Notes: a model not told the origin generated them from the sequence alone. Shown: positions 37,277 through 53,919, counted from the first letter of the stretch. The stretch is 64,000 bases of DNA from Planococcaceae bacterium Storch 2/2-2 (GCA_009740415.1 WOYE01000008.1:124001-188000), one strand, 5' to 3'. A program made the numbers and translations.

Positions 37277-37561
37277 TTAAATTTCGAAAATTTCGATGTC
37301 TTCTGATTGTTCTGTTAACGTTACGATCGCTTTACGACGACGGTTTGTGTAACCAGCGTGGCGGCCCATACGTTTTAATTTACCTTTGTAGTTCATGATG
37401 TTTACTTTTTCTACTTCAACGCCGAAGATTTCTTCGATTGCGTTTTTAACGTTTGTTTTAGTAGCGCGAACATCTACTTCAAAAGTATATTTGCGGTCTT
37501 CCATTAATTCTGCAGAGCGCTCAGTAATGACTGGACGCTTAATGATATCACGTGCTTCCAT
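37277..37561 (-). CDS. rplW: 50S ribosomal protein L23
   Basis: 94 residues. Tunnel-exit protein and docking site for trigger factor and SRP. ATG overlaps the rplD stop by one base. Confidence 0.98.
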   Translation of the reverse strand: MEARDIIKRPVITERSAELMEDRKYTFEVDVRATKTNVKNAIEEIFGVEVEKVNIMNYKGKLKRMGRHAGYTNRRRKAIVTLTEQSEDIEIFEI

Positions 37562-38187
37562 TAACCAAGCACCTCCTCTAATTTTTCAACAGCTGATTTC
37601 GTCATGATGAGTTTATCATGTGAAACGAGATCTAAGACGTTGATTCCTGTTGCAGTTGTCACTGTAACTCCTGGTAAGTTACGAGCTGATAATGCAACTG
37701 TTTCATCTAAGTCTGCTGTTACGATTAACGCTTTTTCGTTCGCTACTGAAAGTGCTTCTAACACGTTAGCGAATTCTTTTGTTTTTGGTGCGTCGAATGC
37801 AAGGCTCTCTAAAACGATGAGTTCCTCAGCTTGAACTTTCGTTGAAAGTGCTGAAAGTAATGCGAGACGACGAACTTTTTTAGGGAATTGGTAGCTGTAG
37901 CTACGTGGTGTCGGTCCGAAGACTACTCCACCGCCAACCCATTGTGGTGAACGAATCGACCCTTGACGAGCACGACCTGTTCCTTTTTGACGCCATGGTT
38001 TGCGTCCTCCACCAGCTACTTCACCGCGGTGTTTCACTTTGTGGTTTCCTTGACGTAAGCTAGCGCGCTGTTGCACGATCGCTTCGAAAAGTACAGCTTC
38101 GTTTGGCTCGATTCCGAAGATTGCTTCGTTTAACTCAAGCTCACCTTTCGCTGCACCTGTTTGATCTAATACCGATACTTTTGGCAT
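37561..38187 (-). CDS. rplD: 50S ribosomal protein L4
   Basis: 208 residues, with the conserved loop [19 protein letters not shown] lining the exit tunnel. L4 autoregulates the S10 operon in E. coli; not shown for Bacilli. Confidence 0.98.
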   Translation of the reverse strand: MPKVSVLDQTGAAKGELELNEAIFGIEPNEAVLFEAIVQQRASLRQGNHKVKHRGEVAGGGRKPWRQKGTGRARQGSIRSPQWVGGGVVFGPTPRSYSYQFPKKVRRLALLSALSTKVQAEELIVLESLAFDAPKTKEFANVLEALSVANEKALIVTADLDETVALSARNLPGVTVTTATGINVLDLVSHDKLIMTKSAVEKLEEVLG

Positions 38188-38213
38188 TCTACTTCCTCCT
38201 TTCCTTTGTTAGA

Positions 38214-38843
38214 TTAGTTACCTTTTACTGCGCTATTCACTGTAATAAGTGATTTGCGAGCTCCTGGTACGTTACCTTTAACAAGTAGTAAATTGCGCTC
38301 TGTATCCACACGAACGATTTCAAGGTTTTGAACAGTTACTGTTTCTCCACCCATACGTCCTGGTAAGTCTTGTCCTTTAAATACGCGCTGTCCATCGACA
38401 GATCCGATTGAACCTGGTGCGCGGTGGAAACGTGAACCGTGGCTGTTAGGCCCAGTTGCTTGTCCGAAGCGTTTAATAACACCTTGGAAACCTTTCCCTT
38501 TTGATACTCCTGTTACATCGACGATATCTCCTTCTGAAAATACGTCAACTTTGACTTCCTGACCAACTTCGTACGCCGCGACATCAAGTCCACGAAACTC
38601 GCGGATGAAGCGCTTAGGCGCAGTTTCAGCTTTCGCAACGTGTCCTTTAGCAGGTTTGTTTGCGAGCTTTTCACGCTTGTCATCGAAGCCTAATTGAATT
38701 GCTTCATATCCGTCCGTTTCTACAGTCTTCTTTTGAAGAACAACGTTCGGAGTAGCTTCGATTACTGTTACTGGAATTAAATCACCGTTTTCAGCGAAAA
38801 CTTGTGTCATTCCGATTTTCTTACCTAAGATTCCTTTGGTCAT
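38214..38843 (-). CDS. rplC: 50S ribosomal protein L3
   Basis: 209 residues, [16 protein letters not shown] start, [16 protein letters not shown] and [13 protein letters not shown]. Reaches the peptidyl-transferase centre. Confidence 0.98.
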   Translation of the reverse strand: MTKGILGKKIGMTQVFAENGDLIPVTVIEATPNVVLQKKTVETDGYEAIQLGFDDKREKLANKPAKGHVAKAETAPKRFIREFRGLDVAAYEVGQEVKVDVFSEGDIVDVTGVSKGKGFQGVIKRFGQATGPNSHGSRFHRAPGSIGSVDGQRVFKGQDLPGRMGGETVTVQNLEIVRVDTERNLLLVKGNVPGARKSLITVNSAVKGN

Positions 38844-38880
38844 TCGTCACACCTCCTGATATTTTTAAATGTTTTATTTA

Positions 38881-39312
<432 letters not shown>

Positions 39313-39317
39313 TAATC

Positions 39318-39346
39318 ATTATACATAAAGAAAAAGAACTTCGCAA
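39318..39346 (-). promoter_or_regulatory. Sigma-A promoter of the S10 operon
   Basis: TTGCGA (39341-39346), 17 bases, perfect TATAAT (39318-39323). Between it and the tuf terminator (39347-39494) nothing else is evident. Confidence 0.88.
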
Positions 39347-39494
39347 CTCTTTTAGCGAAATTCATCTGTCTGGAAATTTGACCTTCATAAGTATAGTACG
39401 CACATGGAGAGAAAGCAAGTAATAACCTTTCATATTCGTACAACTTATTTCATCGAGTCCAAGCGATCCGAGCAGCATGAACGACGCGTAGTAA

Positions 39495-39521
39495 CAAAAA
39501 AGACCCTGCCGTCGCAGGGTC
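39495..39521 (-). terminator. Terminator of the str operon after tuf
   Basis: Stem AGACCCTGC/GCAGGGTCT with a 3-base loop and a run of six T on the minus strand. Confidence 0.95.
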
Positions 39522-39553
39522 TATACGTTAACGTTTGATTTCATTGTCCAAAA

Positions 39554-40741
<1,188 letters not shown>

Positions 40742-40791
40742 TTTGGAAAATCCTCCCTTAAAATATGTGTAATTTTTTTATAGTTATGGAA

Positions 40792-40819
40792 GTTGAAAGC
40801 GTTCTAGAATACCTTCAAC
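40792..40819. other. Imperfect 28-base palindrome between fusA and tuf
   Basis: Outer GTTGAA/TTCAAC around a perfect TTCTAGAA core. No T run, so not an obvious terminator. May be a processing or tuf-specific control site. Confidence 0.4.
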
Positions 40820-40874
40820 TAACCATATCTTACAAGTTATTGTTTACAGAAACAAGAACGAAGTGTGCAAAGCA

Positions 40875-42971
40875 TTATTCGCCTTTGTTTTGTTTGATTA
40901 CTTCTTCAGCAATTGACTTCGGTACTTCTTCATAGTGATCGAACACCATTGAGAATGTTCCGCGTCCTTGCGTGTTTGAACGAAGTGATGTTGCGTAACC
41001 GAACATTTCAGCGAGTGGTACCATCGCGCGGACAACTTGTGCGTTACCGCGTGCTTCCATACCTTCTACGCGTCCACGACGGCTCGTTACGTCACCCATA
41101 ATGTCTCCCATGTACTCTTCAGGAATGATGATTTCTACTTTCATCATTGGCTCTAAAAGGACAGGGTCACATTTTGAGGCAGCGTTTTTAAGTGCCATAG
41201 ATGCTGCAATTTTGAATGCCATCTCGTTCGAGTCAACATCGTGGTATGAACCGTCGTACAGTTTTGCACGGATGTTGATGAGTGGGTATCCAGCGAGAAT
41301 ACCGTTATCGAGTGCGTCGCGAAGTCCTTCTTCTACTGAAGGAATGTATTCACGTGGAACAACTCCTCCAACGATCGCATCTTCGAATACGAAGTTCTCT
41401 TGCTCTTCATCTTCTGCAGGCTCTTCTTGTGGTCCGAATTCAATCCAAACGTGTCCGTATTGTCCACGTCCACCTGATTGACGGACGAACTTACCTTCAA
41501 CTTCCGCTGTTTGACGGAATGTTTCACGGTAAGATACTTGTGGTGCACCGACGTTCGCTTCTACTTTAAACTCACGTTTTAAGCGGTCAACGATAACGTC
41601 AAGGTGAAGTTCACCCATACCAGCGATGATTACTTCTCCAGTTTCCTGGTCAGTATGCGCGCGGAATGTTGGGTCTTCTTCTTGTAATTTAGCGAGAGCT
41701 GCACCCATTTTGTTTTGGTCAGCTTTCGTTTTAGGTTCGATTGCAACAGAAATTACCGGTTCTGGGAATTCCATTGATTCTAAGATGATCGGTGCTTTTT
41801 CGTCACATAATGTGTCGCCAGTACCTGTATCTTTCAAACCAACTGCTGCTGCAATTTCTCCTGAGTGTACTTCTTCGATTTCTTCACGTGAGTTAGCGTG
41901 CATCTGTAAGATACGGCCAACACGTTCACGTTTGCCTTTTGAAGCGTTCAATACGTATGAACCTGCTTCTAAAACGCCCGAGTAAACGCGGAAGAATGTT
42001 AATTTACCAACAAATGGGTCTGTCATAACTTTGAAAGCTAAAGCTGAGAATGGCGCTTCGTCTGATGCTGGGCGCTCTTCTTCTTCTTCAGTTTCTGGGT
42101 TGATACCTGTCATCGCTGCGATGTCAAGTGGTGACGGTAAGTAGTCAACGACTGCGTCGAGTACTTTTTGAACCCCTTTGTTTTTGAATGCTGTACCACA
42201 AACGACAGGGTAGAACTCAACAGCGAGTGTCGCGCGACGAATGCCCGCTTTGATTTCTTCTTTCGTTAACTCTTCCCCACCGAGGTATTTTTCCATGATT
42301 TGTTCATCAACGTCAGCTAAGCCTTCGATTAATGATTCACGGTATTCCTCTGCTTGTTCACGGTATTCTTCTGGAATTTCAACAACTTCCATGTCTGTTC
42401 CGATGTCGTTTCCGTACATCGTAGCGTTCATTTCAATTAAGTCGATAATTCCTGTGAAGTCATCTTCAGCACCAATTGGTAATTGGATTGGGTGTGCGTT
42501 CGCTTGTAAACGATCGTGGATCGTTCCAACAGCGTTTAAGAAGTTTGCACCCGTTTTATCCATTTTGTTAACGAAAACTAAACGTGGTACGCCGTATGTT
42601 GTCGCTTGACGCCATACTGTTTCCGTCTGTGGTTCAACACCTGACTGAGCGTCAAGTACTGTTACCGCACCGTCAAGTACACGAAGTGAACGTTCAACTT
42701 CAACTGTGAAGTCTACGTGACCAGGTGTATCGATGATGTTAACACGGTGTCCGTCCCACTGTGCAGTTGTTGCAGCAGATGTGATCGTAATCCCGCGTTC
42801 TTGCTCTTGTTCCATCCAGTCCATTTGTGAAGCACCTTCGTGTGTTTCACCTAACTTATGGATACGACCAGTGTAGAAAAGGATACGCTCAGTTGTTGTC
42901 GTTTTACCAGCATCGATGTGAGCCATGATACCAATGTTACGAGTATTCTCTAGTGAGAACTCTCTAGCCAT
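40875..42971 (-). CDS. fusA: Elongation factor G
   Basis: 698 residues. Translocation GTPase with [34 protein letters not shown] and [10 protein letters not shown]. About six residues longer than the B. subtilis protein as I recall it, owing to an acidic insertion in domain IV near residues 513-523 ([10 protein letters not shown]). Other regions, including the domain [16 protein letters not shown], are ordinary. Confidence 0.98.
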   Translation of the reverse strand: MAREFSLENTRNIGIMAHIDAGKTTTTERILFYTGRIHKLGETHEGASQMDWMEQEQERGITITSAATTAQWDGHRVNIIDTPGHVDFTVEVERSLRVLDGAVTVLDAQSGVEPQTETVWRQATTYGVPRLVFVNKMDKTGANFLNAVGTIHDRLQANAHPIQLPIGAEDDFTGIIDLIEMNATMYGNDIGTDMEVVEIPEEYREQAEEYRESLIEGLADVDEQIMEKYLGGEELTKEEIKAGIRRATLAVEFYPVVCGTAFKNKGVQKVLDAVVDYLPSPLDIAAMTGINPETEEEEERPASDEAPFSALAFKVMTDPFVGKLTFFRVYSGVLEAGSYVLNASKGKRERVGRILQMHANSREEIEEVHSGEIAAAVGLKDTGTGDTLCDEKAPIILESMEFPEPVISVAIEPKTKADQNKMGAALAKLQEEDPTFRAHTDQETGEVIIAGMGELHLDVIVDRLKREFKVEANVGAPQVSYRETFRQTAEVEGKFVRQSGGRGQYGHVWIEFGPQEEPAEDEEQENFVFEDAIVGGVVPREYIPSVEEGLRDALDNGILAGYPLINIRAKLYDGSYHDVDSNEMAFKIAASMALKNAASKCDPVLLEPMMKVEIIIPEEYMGDIMGDVTSRRGRVEGMEARGNAQVVRAMVPLAEMFGYATSLRSNTQGRGTFSMVFDHYEEVPKSIAEEVIKQNKGE

Positions 42972-43025
42972 ATTGTATTTCTCCTCCCATATCGGATTCG
43001 TTTTTACGAAATTAGGTGCAAGGAA

Positions 43026-43496
43026 TTACCAACGGTAGTGAGCGAATGCTTTGTTCGCTTCAGCCATTTTGTGTAATTCTTCACGGCGCTTCACTGAAGC
43101 ACCTGTGTTGTTTGCTGCATCTAAAATTTCATTCGCAAGACGCTCTTCCATCGTTTTTTCTCCGCGTGTGCGTGAGTAGTTTACGAGGTAACGTAAGCCT
43201 AATGTTGTACGGCGCTCTGGACGCACTTCAACTGGTACTTGGTAGTTCGCTCCACCGACACGGCGTGCTCGTACTTCAAGTACAGGCATTACATTGTTCA
43301 TTGCTTCGTCGAATACTTCAACTGGGTCTTTACCTGAACGCTCTTGAACGAGTTCGAAAGCTTTATAAAGAATTTTTTGTGAAGTACCGCGTTTTCCGTC
43401 GACCATCATTTGGTTGATGAGACGAGTTACTAATTTTGAGTTGTAAATTGGATCTGGCAAAACGTCACGTTTTGCAACTGGACCTTTACGTGGCAT
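43026..43496 (-). CDS. rpsG: 30S ribosomal protein S7
   Basis: 156 residues from the ATG at 43496 ([16 protein letters not shown]), after GGGAGG; the frame opens six codons earlier. 16S 3'-domain assembly initiator at the E site. [11 protein letters not shown]-type ending ([12 protein letters not shown]). Confidence 0.98.
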   Translation of the reverse strand: MPRKGPVAKRDVLPDPIYNSKLVTRLINQMMVDGKRGTSQKILYKAFELVQERSGKDPVEVFDEAMNNVMPVLEVRARRVGGANYQVPVEVRPERRTTLGLRYLVNYSRTRGEKTMEERLANEILDAANNTGASVKRREELHKMAEANKAFAHYRW

Positions 43497-43551
43497 GTTA
43501 GGGCCTCCCTTCAAATTTCATTCATAAGTTATTTAAGCCGTATAGACCGAC

Positions 43552-43965
43552 TTATTTTTTAGGTTTTTTAACACCGTACATAGAACGGCTTTGTTTACGA
43601 TCCGTAACACCCGCAGTATCGAGTGCTCCACGAACTACGTGGTAACGAACCCCCGGTAAGTCTTTAACACGTCCTCCACGAATAAGAACAACGCTGTGTT
43701 CTTGAAGGTTGTGCCCTTCTCCTGGGATATACGCGTTCACCTCTAAAGTATTCGTTAAACGAACACGCGCATATTTACGTAACGCTGAGTTAGGTTTTTT
43801 AGGCTTCATCGTTCCAACACGTGTACATACACCGCGTTTTTGTGGTGAATGAACTGTTGACATCGATTTTTTGAAGCTATTGTACATTTTACCGAGTGCT
43901 GGTGATTTTGATCCAGACTTTTTCGATGTACGTGGTTTGCGAACTAATTGGTTAATTGTTGGCAT
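43552..43965 (-). CDS. rpsL: 30S ribosomal protein S12
   Basis: 137 residues. Decoding-centre protein. The lysines whose changes give streptomycin resistance (in [11 protein letters not shown] and [13 protein letters not shown]) are wild type, so the ribosome should be streptomycin-sensitive. First gene of rpsL-rpsG-fusA-tuf; rplGB is absent upstream. Confidence 0.98.
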   Translation of the reverse strand: MPTINQLVRKPRTSKKSGSKSPALGKMYNSFKKSMSTVHSPQKRGVCTRVGTMKPKKPNSALRKYARVRLTNTLEVNAYIPGEGHNLQEHSVVLIRGGRVKDLPGVRYHVVRGALDTAGVTDRKQSRSMYGVKKPKK

Positions 43966-44024
43966 CTATATGTCCTCCTCTCAAATCTTTGTAATACCAC
44001 ACATCCAGGTGGTTCATTTTTAGG

Positions 44025-44057
44025 TAAAAACAAAAGCTTTTGTGCATTTGCACAAAA
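44025..44057 (-). terminator. Attenuator-like hairpin in the rpsL leader
   Basis: Stem TTTTGTGC/GCACAAAA (44038-44057) followed on the minus strand by GC and T-rich sequence, about 60 bases before rpsL, in a leader of about 320 bases. Confidence 0.55.
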
Positions 44058-44291
44058 ACGAGCGATCGACGTCTTCTGCTTGCAATCACAATCGACATCT
44101 TTCAGTAGAAGCGGTTGATCGTTTCGCCCCTCGAGGAATGCTCCACTCAGTATTCCATCTCGATCGTTGATGAATACCGTCAACGGCTTTCCTGGTGAAA
44201 TCGCAGTAAGATTGTTTTCACATTGATGATGGTCCTTTCATTCAGCTTCTTTTGCATGAAAAAGCTAAACGACTAACTATCAACCTTTTGT

Positions 44292-44320
44292 ATATTATCA
44301 TTGTTCAGAATGCGTGTCAA
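44292..44320 (-). promoter_or_regulatory. Sigma-A promoter of the str operon
   Basis: Perfect TTGACA (44315-44320), 17 bases, TAATAT (44292-44297). It sits between the rpoC terminator and rpsL, so the str operon is separable from rpoBC. The 398-base gap 43966-44363 contains this promoter, the leader and the attenuator only. Confidence 0.9.
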
Positions 44321-44329
44321 CTCATTTCA

Positions 44330-44361
44330 AAAGAAAAAGAGGAGAATCGCTCTCCTCTTTC
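44330..44361 (-). terminator. Terminator of rpoBC
   Basis: Ten-base-pair stem AAAGAGGAGA/TCTCCTCTTT with a T-rich tail, two bases past the rpoC stop. Confidence 0.93.
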
Positions 44362-44363
44362 TT

Positions 44364-47981
<3,618 letters not shown>

Positions 47982-48041
47982 GGAGCCTACCTCCCTATTA
48001 GTTTAATCGCTAGAAGCGGCTGTCCTTCGAGCGATCTTTTT

Positions 48042-48069
48042 AAAAAGTGAGGGGGACTCCCCCCCTCTC
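48042..48069 (-). terminator. Terminator-like hairpin between rpoB and rpoC
   Basis: GC stem GAGGGGG/CCCCCTC with a TTTTT run two bases later on the minus strand. Since rpoC must be transcribed, it is probably a partial terminator or processing site. Confidence 0.6.
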
Positions 48070-48082
48070 TTTTATCGAACTA

Positions 48083-51000
48083 TTATTTCGTTTTTTCTTT
48101 TTGGCTTTCTTTCAATAGACTTAATGCATCAGCGGGTTGACCTTCTTCTTCCATATCGCGCATTTCAATCTCTTCGAAATCTTCCGTAAGCATTTTCACA
48201 TCGAGACCTAAACTTTGAAGTTCTTTGATCAAGACTTTGAATGACTCCGGCACGCCTGGTTGTGGAATGCTTTCGCCTTTAACGATCGCTTCGTACGTTT
48301 TCACACGTCCGACAACGTCGTCTGATTTTACGGTTAAAATTTCTTGTAACGTGTATGCAGCACCGTATGCTTCTAGTGCCCAAACTTCCATCTCTCCGAA
48401 ACGCTGTCCACCGAACTGAGCTTTACCGCCGAGTGGCTGTTGCGTAACGAGTGAGTACGGTCCTGTTGAACGAGCGTGAAGTTTATCGTCAACCATGTGC
48501 GCAAGTTTGATTAAATACATAACTCCGACAGATACTCGACTATCGAATGGTTCGCCTGAGCGTCCATCATAAAGTACAGTTTTTCCGTCTCGGTTCATAC
48601 CAGCTTCTTCCATCATGCTCCAAACGTCTTCTTCGTTCGCACCATCGAAAACAGGTGTCGCTGTATGGATGCCTAAGTTACGAGCAGCCATACCGAGGTG
48701 CATTTCGAGTACTTGTCCGATGTTCATACGTGACGGAACCCCCAGTGGGTTCAACATGACATCGATCGGCGTTCCATCTGGCATGTAAGGCATATCTTCT
48801 TCCGGTAAAATCCGTGAGATAACCCCTTTGTTACCGTGACGTCCAGCCATTTTGTCTCCGACTGAAATTTTACGTTTTTGTACGATGTAAACGCGGACGA
48901 GTTGGTTTACTCCTGGTGAAAGTTCGTCTCCGTCTTCACGGTTGAACACTTTCACGTCTAGAATGATTCCGCCTGCACCGTGTGGTACTCGTAATGACGT
49001 ATCACGAACTTCACGTGCTTTTTCACCGAAAATCGCATGTAAAAGTCGTTCTTCTGCTGTAAGCTCAGTCACTCCTTTAGGAGTTACTTTACCGACGAGA
49101 ATATCGCCATCGCGTACTTCAGCTCCGATACGGATAATTCCACGGTCGTCTAAGTTACGAAGTGCATCTTCTCCGACGTTCGGAATGTCACGAGTGATTT
49201 CTTCCGGTCCAAGTTTCGTATCACGCGCTTCTGATTCATATTCTTCGATGTGGATCGATGTGAAGTCGTCATCTTTTACGAGACGTTCGCTCATGATGAT
49301 CGCATCTTCATAGTTGTAACCATCCCACGTCATGAATGCTGTTAAAACGTTTCGTCCGAGTGCAAGTTCACCGAGTTCCATCGATGGACCGTCCGCTAAA
49401 ATATCCTGTGGTTTTACGCGGTCGCCTACTTTAACGATTGGACGTTGGTTGTAGCACGTTCCTTGGTTTGAACGGATGAAGTTGTCTAAACGGTAAACCG
49501 TCAAGTCACCTTGTACTTCTTTTCCGTCTACTTCTTCGATACGACGGACACGAATTTCGCTCGCTTCAACGTGTTCAACAATGCCGTCATATTTCGCTAA
49601 TACTGCTGCTCCTGAGTCGCGGGCAGAAACGTATTCCATTCCTGTTCCGACGAGTGGTGATTGTGGAGTGAGTAAAGGTACTGCTTGACGTTGCATGTTC
49701 GCTCCCATGAGGGCACGGTTCGAGTCATCGTTCTCAAGGAATGGGATACATGCGGTCGCTGCTGATACGACTTGTTTTGGCGAAACGTCCATGTAATCGA
49801 TCTGTTCGCGTTTGAATACCGTGTTATCCCCTTGGAAACGACCGACTACTTCATCATTTTGGAACGAGCCATCTTCGTTTAATGGAGCGTTCGCTTGCGC
49901 GACGACGTAATTGTCTTCCAAATCGGCTGTTAAGTAATCAATTTGACCGGTTACTCGGCCTGTTTCAGGGTCTACTTTACGGTAAGGTGTCTCGATAAAA
50001 CCAAATTTATTCACTTTGGCATACGTTGAAAGTGAGTTGATCAAACCGATGTTCGGTCCCTCTGGTGTTTCGATTGGACACATACGGCCGTAGTGAGAGT
50101 AGTGAACGTCACGTACTTCCATTCCAGCACGCTCACGTGTTAAACCACCAGGTCCTAATGCAGATAGACGACGTTTATGCGTCAACTCTGCTAACGGGTT
50201 CGTTTGGTCCATGAACTGTGACAACTGAGAGCTTCCGAAGAACTCTTTAATTGACGCAATGACCGGACGGATGTTGATCAATTTTTGTGGGATCAGCGAT
50301 TGCGTATCGTTAATTGACATACGCTCTTTTACGACACGTTCCATACGTGAAAGTCCGATACGGAATTGGTTTTGTAAAAGCTCACCAACTGAACGGAGAC
50401 GACGGTTTCCTAAATGGTCAATGTCATCTACGTTTCCGACACCGTGCAATAAGTTAAAGAAGTAGCTCACTGATGATAAAATGTCAGCAGGCGTAATGCA
50501 TTTTACGTCTTCTGGAACGTTTGCGTTCGCAATGACGTTAATGATTTGTCCTTCTTCACCTTTTGGTGCATAAATTTTCACCGTTTGATAAACGATCGTT
50601 TCTTCTTCTAATACGCCACCTACTTGAACGATTTCTTCTGTAGCGATCCCTTTTTCAAAGTATGGGAGAAGCAAGTCGAGCTTGCGACGATCGATCGTCT
50701 CTCCATCTTCAATTAAAATCTCGCCTGTATCTGGATCGACAATTGTTTCAGCGATCTTTTGATTGAATAAACGGTTTTGTAAATGGAGCTTTTTATTCAT
50801 TTTATAACGCCCTACGTCCGCTAAGTCGTAACGACGCGGATCGAAGAAACGTGAGTAAATGAGGCTTCGAGCACTGTCTAATGTCGGTGGCTCACCTGGG
50901 CGTAAACGCTCGTAAATTTCGAGCAGTGCCTTTTCAGAGTTTTCTGTGTTATCCTTCTCTAAAGAGTTACGTAAATATTCGTTGTCTCCGAGCAAGTCAA

Positions 51001-51631
51001 TGATCTCTTGATCGGTTGAAAATCCGAGTGCACGAACGAGCACAGTGATCGGCAATTTACGAGTTCGATCAATTCGAACGTGAACGACATCTTTCGCGTC
51101 CGTTTCAAACTCTAACCAAGCACCTCGGTTCGGAATAACGGTCGCTCCGAAACCACGTTTCCCGTTTTTATCGGTTTTGTCGTTAAAGTAAACACTCGGC
51201 GAACGAACGAGCTGAGAAACGATTACGCGCTCTGCGCCGTTAATGATAAATGTTCCGTTTTCTGTCATGAGTGGGAAGTCACCCATAAACACTTCTTGCT
51301 CTTTCACTTCTTCTGTTTCTTTGTTGTGTAAGCGTACTTTCACACGAAGTGGTGCGGCAAAGTTTACGTCTCGCTCTTTCGATTCATCGACTGGATACTT
51401 TGGCTCCTCGAATTTATAATCGACAAACTCCAAAGAAAGATTTCCTGTGAAGTCTTCGATCGGCGAAATGTCACGGAACATTTCACGCAATCCTTCTTTC
51501 AAGAACCAATCGTAAGATGCCGTCTGAATTTCAATTAAGTTCGGTAATTCCAAAACTTCCTGAATCCGCGCAAAACTTCTACGCTGACGGTGTTGACCGT
51601 ACTGTACTAAATGACCTGTCAACTCTTTCAC
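48083..51631 (-). CDS. rpoB: RNA polymerase beta subunit
   Basis: 1182 residues. The rifampicin-binding cluster ([32 protein letters not shown]) carries the usual sensitive-type residues. Other motifs: [13 protein letters not shown] and the C-terminal [18 protein letters not shown]. Own promoter upstream in addition to read-through from rplJL. Confidence 0.99.
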   Translation of the reverse strand: MKELTGHLVQYGQHRQRRSFARIQEVLELPNLIEIQTASYDWFLKEGLREMFRDISPIEDFTGNLSLEFVDYKFEEPKYPVDESKERDVNFAAPLRVKVRLHNKETEEVKEQEVFMGDFPLMTENGTFIINGAERVIVSQLVRSPSVYFNDKTDKNGKRGFGATVIPNRGAWLEFETDAKDVVHVRIDRTRKLPITVLVRALGFSTDQEIIDLLGDNEYLRNSLEKDNTENSEKALLEIYERLRPGEPPTLDSARSLIYSRFFDPRRYDLADVGRYKMNKKLHLQNRLFNQKIAETIVDPDTGEILIEDGETIDRRKLDLLLPYFEKGIATEEIVQVGGVLEEETIVYQTVKIYAPKGEEGQIINVIANANVPEDVKCITPADILSSVSYFFNLLHGVGNVDDIDHLGNRRLRSVGELLQNQFRIGLSRMERVVKERMSINDTQSLIPQKLINIRPVIASIKEFFGSSQLSQFMDQTNPLAELTHKRRLSALGPGGLTRERAGMEVRDVHYSHYGRMCPIETPEGPNIGLINSLSTYAKVNKFGFIETPYRKVDPETGRVTGQIDYLTADLEDNYVVAQANAPLNEDGSFQNDEVVGRFQGDNTVFKREQIDYMDVSPKQVVSAATACIPFLENDDSNRALMGANMQRQAVPLLTPQSPLVGTGMEYVSARDSGAAVLAKYDGIVEHVEASEIRVRRIEEVDGKEVQGDLTVYRLDNFIRSNQGTCYNQRPIVKVGDRVKPQDILADGPSMELGELALGRNVLTAFMTWDGYNYEDAIIMSERLVKDDDFTSIHIEEYESEARDTKLGPEEITRDIPNVGEDALRNLDDRGIIRIGAEVRDGDILVGKVTPKGVTELTAEERLLHAIFGEKAREVRDTSLRVPHGAGGIILDVKVFNREDGDELSPGVNQLVRVYIVQKRKISVGDKMAGRHGNKGVISRILPEEDMPYMPDGTPIDVMLNPLGVPSRMNIGQVLEMHLGMAARNLGIHTATPVFDGANEEDVWSMMEEAGMNRDGKTVLYDGRSGEPFDSRVSVGVMYLIKLAHMVDDKLHARSTGPYSLVTQQPLGGKAQFGGQRFGEMEVWALEAYGAAYTLQEILTVKSDDVVGRVKTYEAIVKGESIPQPGVPESFKVLIKELQSLGLDVKMLTEDFEEIEMRDMEEEGQPADALSLLKESQKEKTK

Positions 51632-51802
51632 CCCTCAAACTATAGTAGTTTTTTTCACTGTTGTAGTGAAAAAAACAAAAAGAAAACGAGTCCTAATAAA
51701 TGAGAGCTCATTTTCGATTTTACATCATTCATTATTCTTACATCCATAGCAAATTGAAAAAATAGGCATAAAAATGCAATTTAATTTAATATGCATTTAT
51801 TA

Positions 51803-51831
51803 ATACTACCATATGAATAAAATAGCGTCAA
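51803..51831 (-). promoter_or_regulatory. Sigma-A promoter of rpoB
   Basis: TTGACG (51826-51831), 17 bases, TAGTAT (51803-51808) with an extended TG. Leader of about 165 bases to rpoB. The 298-base gap also holds the rplL attenuator and no gene. Confidence 0.85.
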
Positions 51832-51867
51832 ATCTGTAGGACGTTCGTCTACAAAAAAGACACTATT

Positions 51868-51908
51868 GGAAAAAGAAGAAAAGCTCGTCGCATATGTGAC
51901 GAGCTTTT
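51868..51908 (-). terminator. Terminator/attenuator after rplL
   Basis: Perfect 11-bp stem AAAAGCTCGTC/GACGAGCTTTT and T-rich tail on the minus strand, between rplL and the rpoB promoter. Confidence 0.88.
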
Positions 51909-51929
51909 CCTTATGTTCTGAAATTGAAA

Positions 51930-52289
51930 TTATTTCAATTCTACAGATGCGCCTACTTCTTCAAGTTTCGCTTTGATTTCTTCTGCTTCTTCTTTGTCTG
52001 CGCCTTCTTTAACAGCTTTTGGTGCGTTGTCTACGAGGTCTTTAGCGTCTTTTAAGCCAAGGCCTGTGATTTCGCGTACTGCTTTGATTACTTTGATTTT
52101 TTGTCCGCCTGCTGATTCAAGAATTACGTCGAATTCTGTTTGCTCAGCTGCTGCGTCTCCGCCACCTGCTGCTACTGCTACTGGTGCTGCTGCTGTTACG
52201 CCGAATTCTTCTTCAATTGCTTTAACGAGATCGTTTAACTCGAGAACTGTCATTTCTTTGATTGCATCTAAAATTTGTTCGTTAGTCAT
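51930..52289 (-). CDS. rplL: 50S ribosomal protein L7/L12
   Basis: 119 residues from the ATG at 52289 ([13 protein letters not shown]), behind CAGGAGG. N-terminal dimer domain, Ala/Gly hinge (about 34-50), and the factor-binding C-terminal domain [20 protein letters not shown]. Confidence 0.98.
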   Translation of the reverse strand: MTNEQILDAIKEMTVLELNDLVKAIEEEFGVTAAAPVAVAAGGGDAAAEQTEFDVILESAGGQKIKVIKAVREITGLGLKDAKDLVDNAPKAVKEGADKEEAEEIKAKLEEVGASVELK

Positions 52290-52367
52290 GATTGTTTCCT
52301 CCTGGTTTGTATATGTTTTTTTCATGCGATTACGCCGCATGGAGCGATTGCCGGAATCGGTCGGTGC

Positions 52368-52886
52368 TTACGCGCCTTCCTCTTCGCCTTCTTCTTCTTT
52401 CTTGTCTGCAACAGCTTTCGTTGCAAGCGCCATGTTGCGCATTGGAGCTTGAAGTACGCTGAGAAGCATTGAAAGAAGTCCTTCGCGTGATGGAAGAGTT
52501 GCTAATGCCTCGAGTTCTTCGAGAGTCACTGCGTTACCTTCGATCATACCCGCTTTAATTTCAAGCGCTTCGTTTTCTTTTGCGAATCCGTAAAGTACTT
52601 TCGCTGGTGCGATTACGTCTTCGTTTGAGAATGCGATTGCGTTTGGTCCTTTTAAGTGTTCAACTAATGCCTCGTTACCTGTCGCTTCAGCGGCACGGCG
52701 AGCCATCGTGTTTTTGTACACTGTTAAGTCAACGCCTGCTTCACGTAATTGCTTACGTAATTCAGTTGCTTGCGCTACTGTTAAACCACGGTAGTCAACA
52801 ACGACGATTGACGCTGCTGCTTCCATTTTTTCAGTAATTTCTTGAACTACTGCTTTTTTAGCATCTAAAATTGCACTCATGTTCAT
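52368..52886 (-). CDS. rplJ: 50S ribosomal protein L10
   Basis: 172 residues from the ATG at 52886, or 170 from the ATG at 52880 (MSAILDAKK); GGAGG lies 4 and 10 bases away. The longer open frame reaches into the leader RNA and is not used. Stalk base protein binding L12 dimers; [20 protein letters not shown] is conserved. Confidence 0.97.
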   Translation of the reverse strand: MNMSAILDAKKAVVQEITEKMEAAASIVVVDYRGLTVAQATELRKQLREAGVDLTVYKNTMARRAAEATGNEALVEHLKGPNAIAFSNEDVIAPAKVLYGFAKENEALEIKAGMIEGNAVTLEELEALATLPSREGLLSMLLSVLQAPMRNMALATKAVADKKEEEGEEEGA

Positions 52887-52915
52887 TACACCTCCGTCCG
52901 TTATTTCCGCATACC

Positions 52916-52942
52916 GAAAAACCCCCATGTAGACATGAGGGT
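52916..52942 (-). terminator. Attenuator of the rplJ leader
   Basis: Stem ACCCCCATG/CATGAGGGT (with wobble) followed by TTTTT on the minus strand. Part of the L10 leader. Confidence 0.75.
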
Positions 52943-53046
52943 ATAAAAGTCGTTTAATAAAGAACGCTTCGTCCTCGGTAGGATCATTATGTGGCAAGCC
53001 ACCCCTACTGTCTTCGGTACAAACTAAATATATAATTTTATAACAA
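52916..53046 (-). ncRNA. L10 leader RNA (rplJL autoregulatory element)
   Basis: The minus-strand leader contains the conserved-type segments GAAGACAGTAGG and CTACCGAGGACG before an attenuator. This is the arrangement of the L10-leader family, in which L10 or the L10-L12 complex binds to shut off its own operon. Confidence 0.8.
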
Positions 53047-53051
53047 AGACA

Positions 53052-53081
53052 ATACTAGCACGAGCATTTCTATATTGTCAA
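53052..53081 (-). promoter_or_regulatory. Sigma-A promoter of rplJ-rplL
   Basis: TTGACA (53076-53081), 18 bases, TAGTAT (53052-53057) with an extended TG. Confidence 0.88.
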
Positions 53082-53084
53082 CTC

Positions 53085-53789
53085 TTATTTTTCTTTAGGT
53101 ACTGCTGTGAATGGGTCTACTTTAACAGCAGGTCCCATTGTAGTTGTTACGTGAACTGATTTCATGTAACGTCCTTTTACTGCTGCTGGACGTGCTTTTA
53201 ACAATGTATCGAACATTGTCATGAAGTTTTCAACGAGTTTGTCTGTATCGAATGATACTTTACCGATTGGTGCGTGTACGATACCTGAAGAATCTGCACG
53301 GTATTCAACTTTACCTGCTTTAATTTCTTCAACAGCTTTCGTTACATCGAATGTAACTGTTCCTGTTTTAGGGTTTGGCATTAACCCTTTAGGTCCTAAT
53401 ACGCGTCCGATTTTACCGACTTCACCCATCATGTCTGGTGTCGCTACGACTACGTCGAAACCGAACCATCCACCTTGGATTTTCTCGATTAAATCTGCAT
53501 CGCCTACGAAGTCAGCTCCTGCAGCTTCTGCTTCTTTCGCTTTTTCGCCTTTTGCGAATACGAGTACAGATTGTGTTTTACCAGTTCCGTTAGGAAGCAC
53601 AACTGCTCCACGGATTTGTTGGTCGTTCTTTTTAACGTCAATACCTAAACGGAATGCAACTTCTACTGTTGCGTCGAAGTTTGCAGTGTTTGTCTTTTTA
53701 GCGAGCTCTACTGCTTCTTCGTAGCTGTATGATTTTACAGGATCTACGAGCTTTTGAGCTTCTGTTAATTTTTTACCTCTTTTAGCCAT
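53085..53789 (-). CDS. rplA: 50S ribosomal protein L1
   Basis: 234 residues forming the L1 stalk at the E site. [18 protein letters not shown] is conserved. GGAGG before the ATG. Follows rplK by 189 bases with hairpins between. Confidence 0.98.
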   Translation of the reverse strand: MAKRGKKLTEAQKLVDPVKSYSYEEAVELAKKTNTANFDATVEVAFRLGIDVKKNDQQIRGAVVLPNGTGKTQSVLVFAKGEKAKEAEAAGADFVGDADLIEKIQGGWFGFDVVVATPDMMGEVGKIGRVLGPKGLMPNPKTGTVTFDVTKAVEEIKAGKVEYRADSSGIVHAPIGKVSFDTDKLVENFMTMFDTLLKARPAAVKGRYMKSVHVTTTMGPAVKVDPFTAVPKEK

Positions 53790-53919
53790 TGTTAATTTCC
53801 TCCTCGATTGTGGTTTTAACGGATATACCTCCCACGTAGAACGCTTCTCTTTTATGAAAGAGAATAGATACGGATCGTATCACCGCTGTTCCTTACGGTT
53901 CTATTCATAATCAAACGGA

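Noticed and set aside
43944-44183. 79-codon frame in the rpsL leader
   Set aside because: Overlaps the rpsL start region and the attenuator hairpin, no site, no family; more likely leader RNA.
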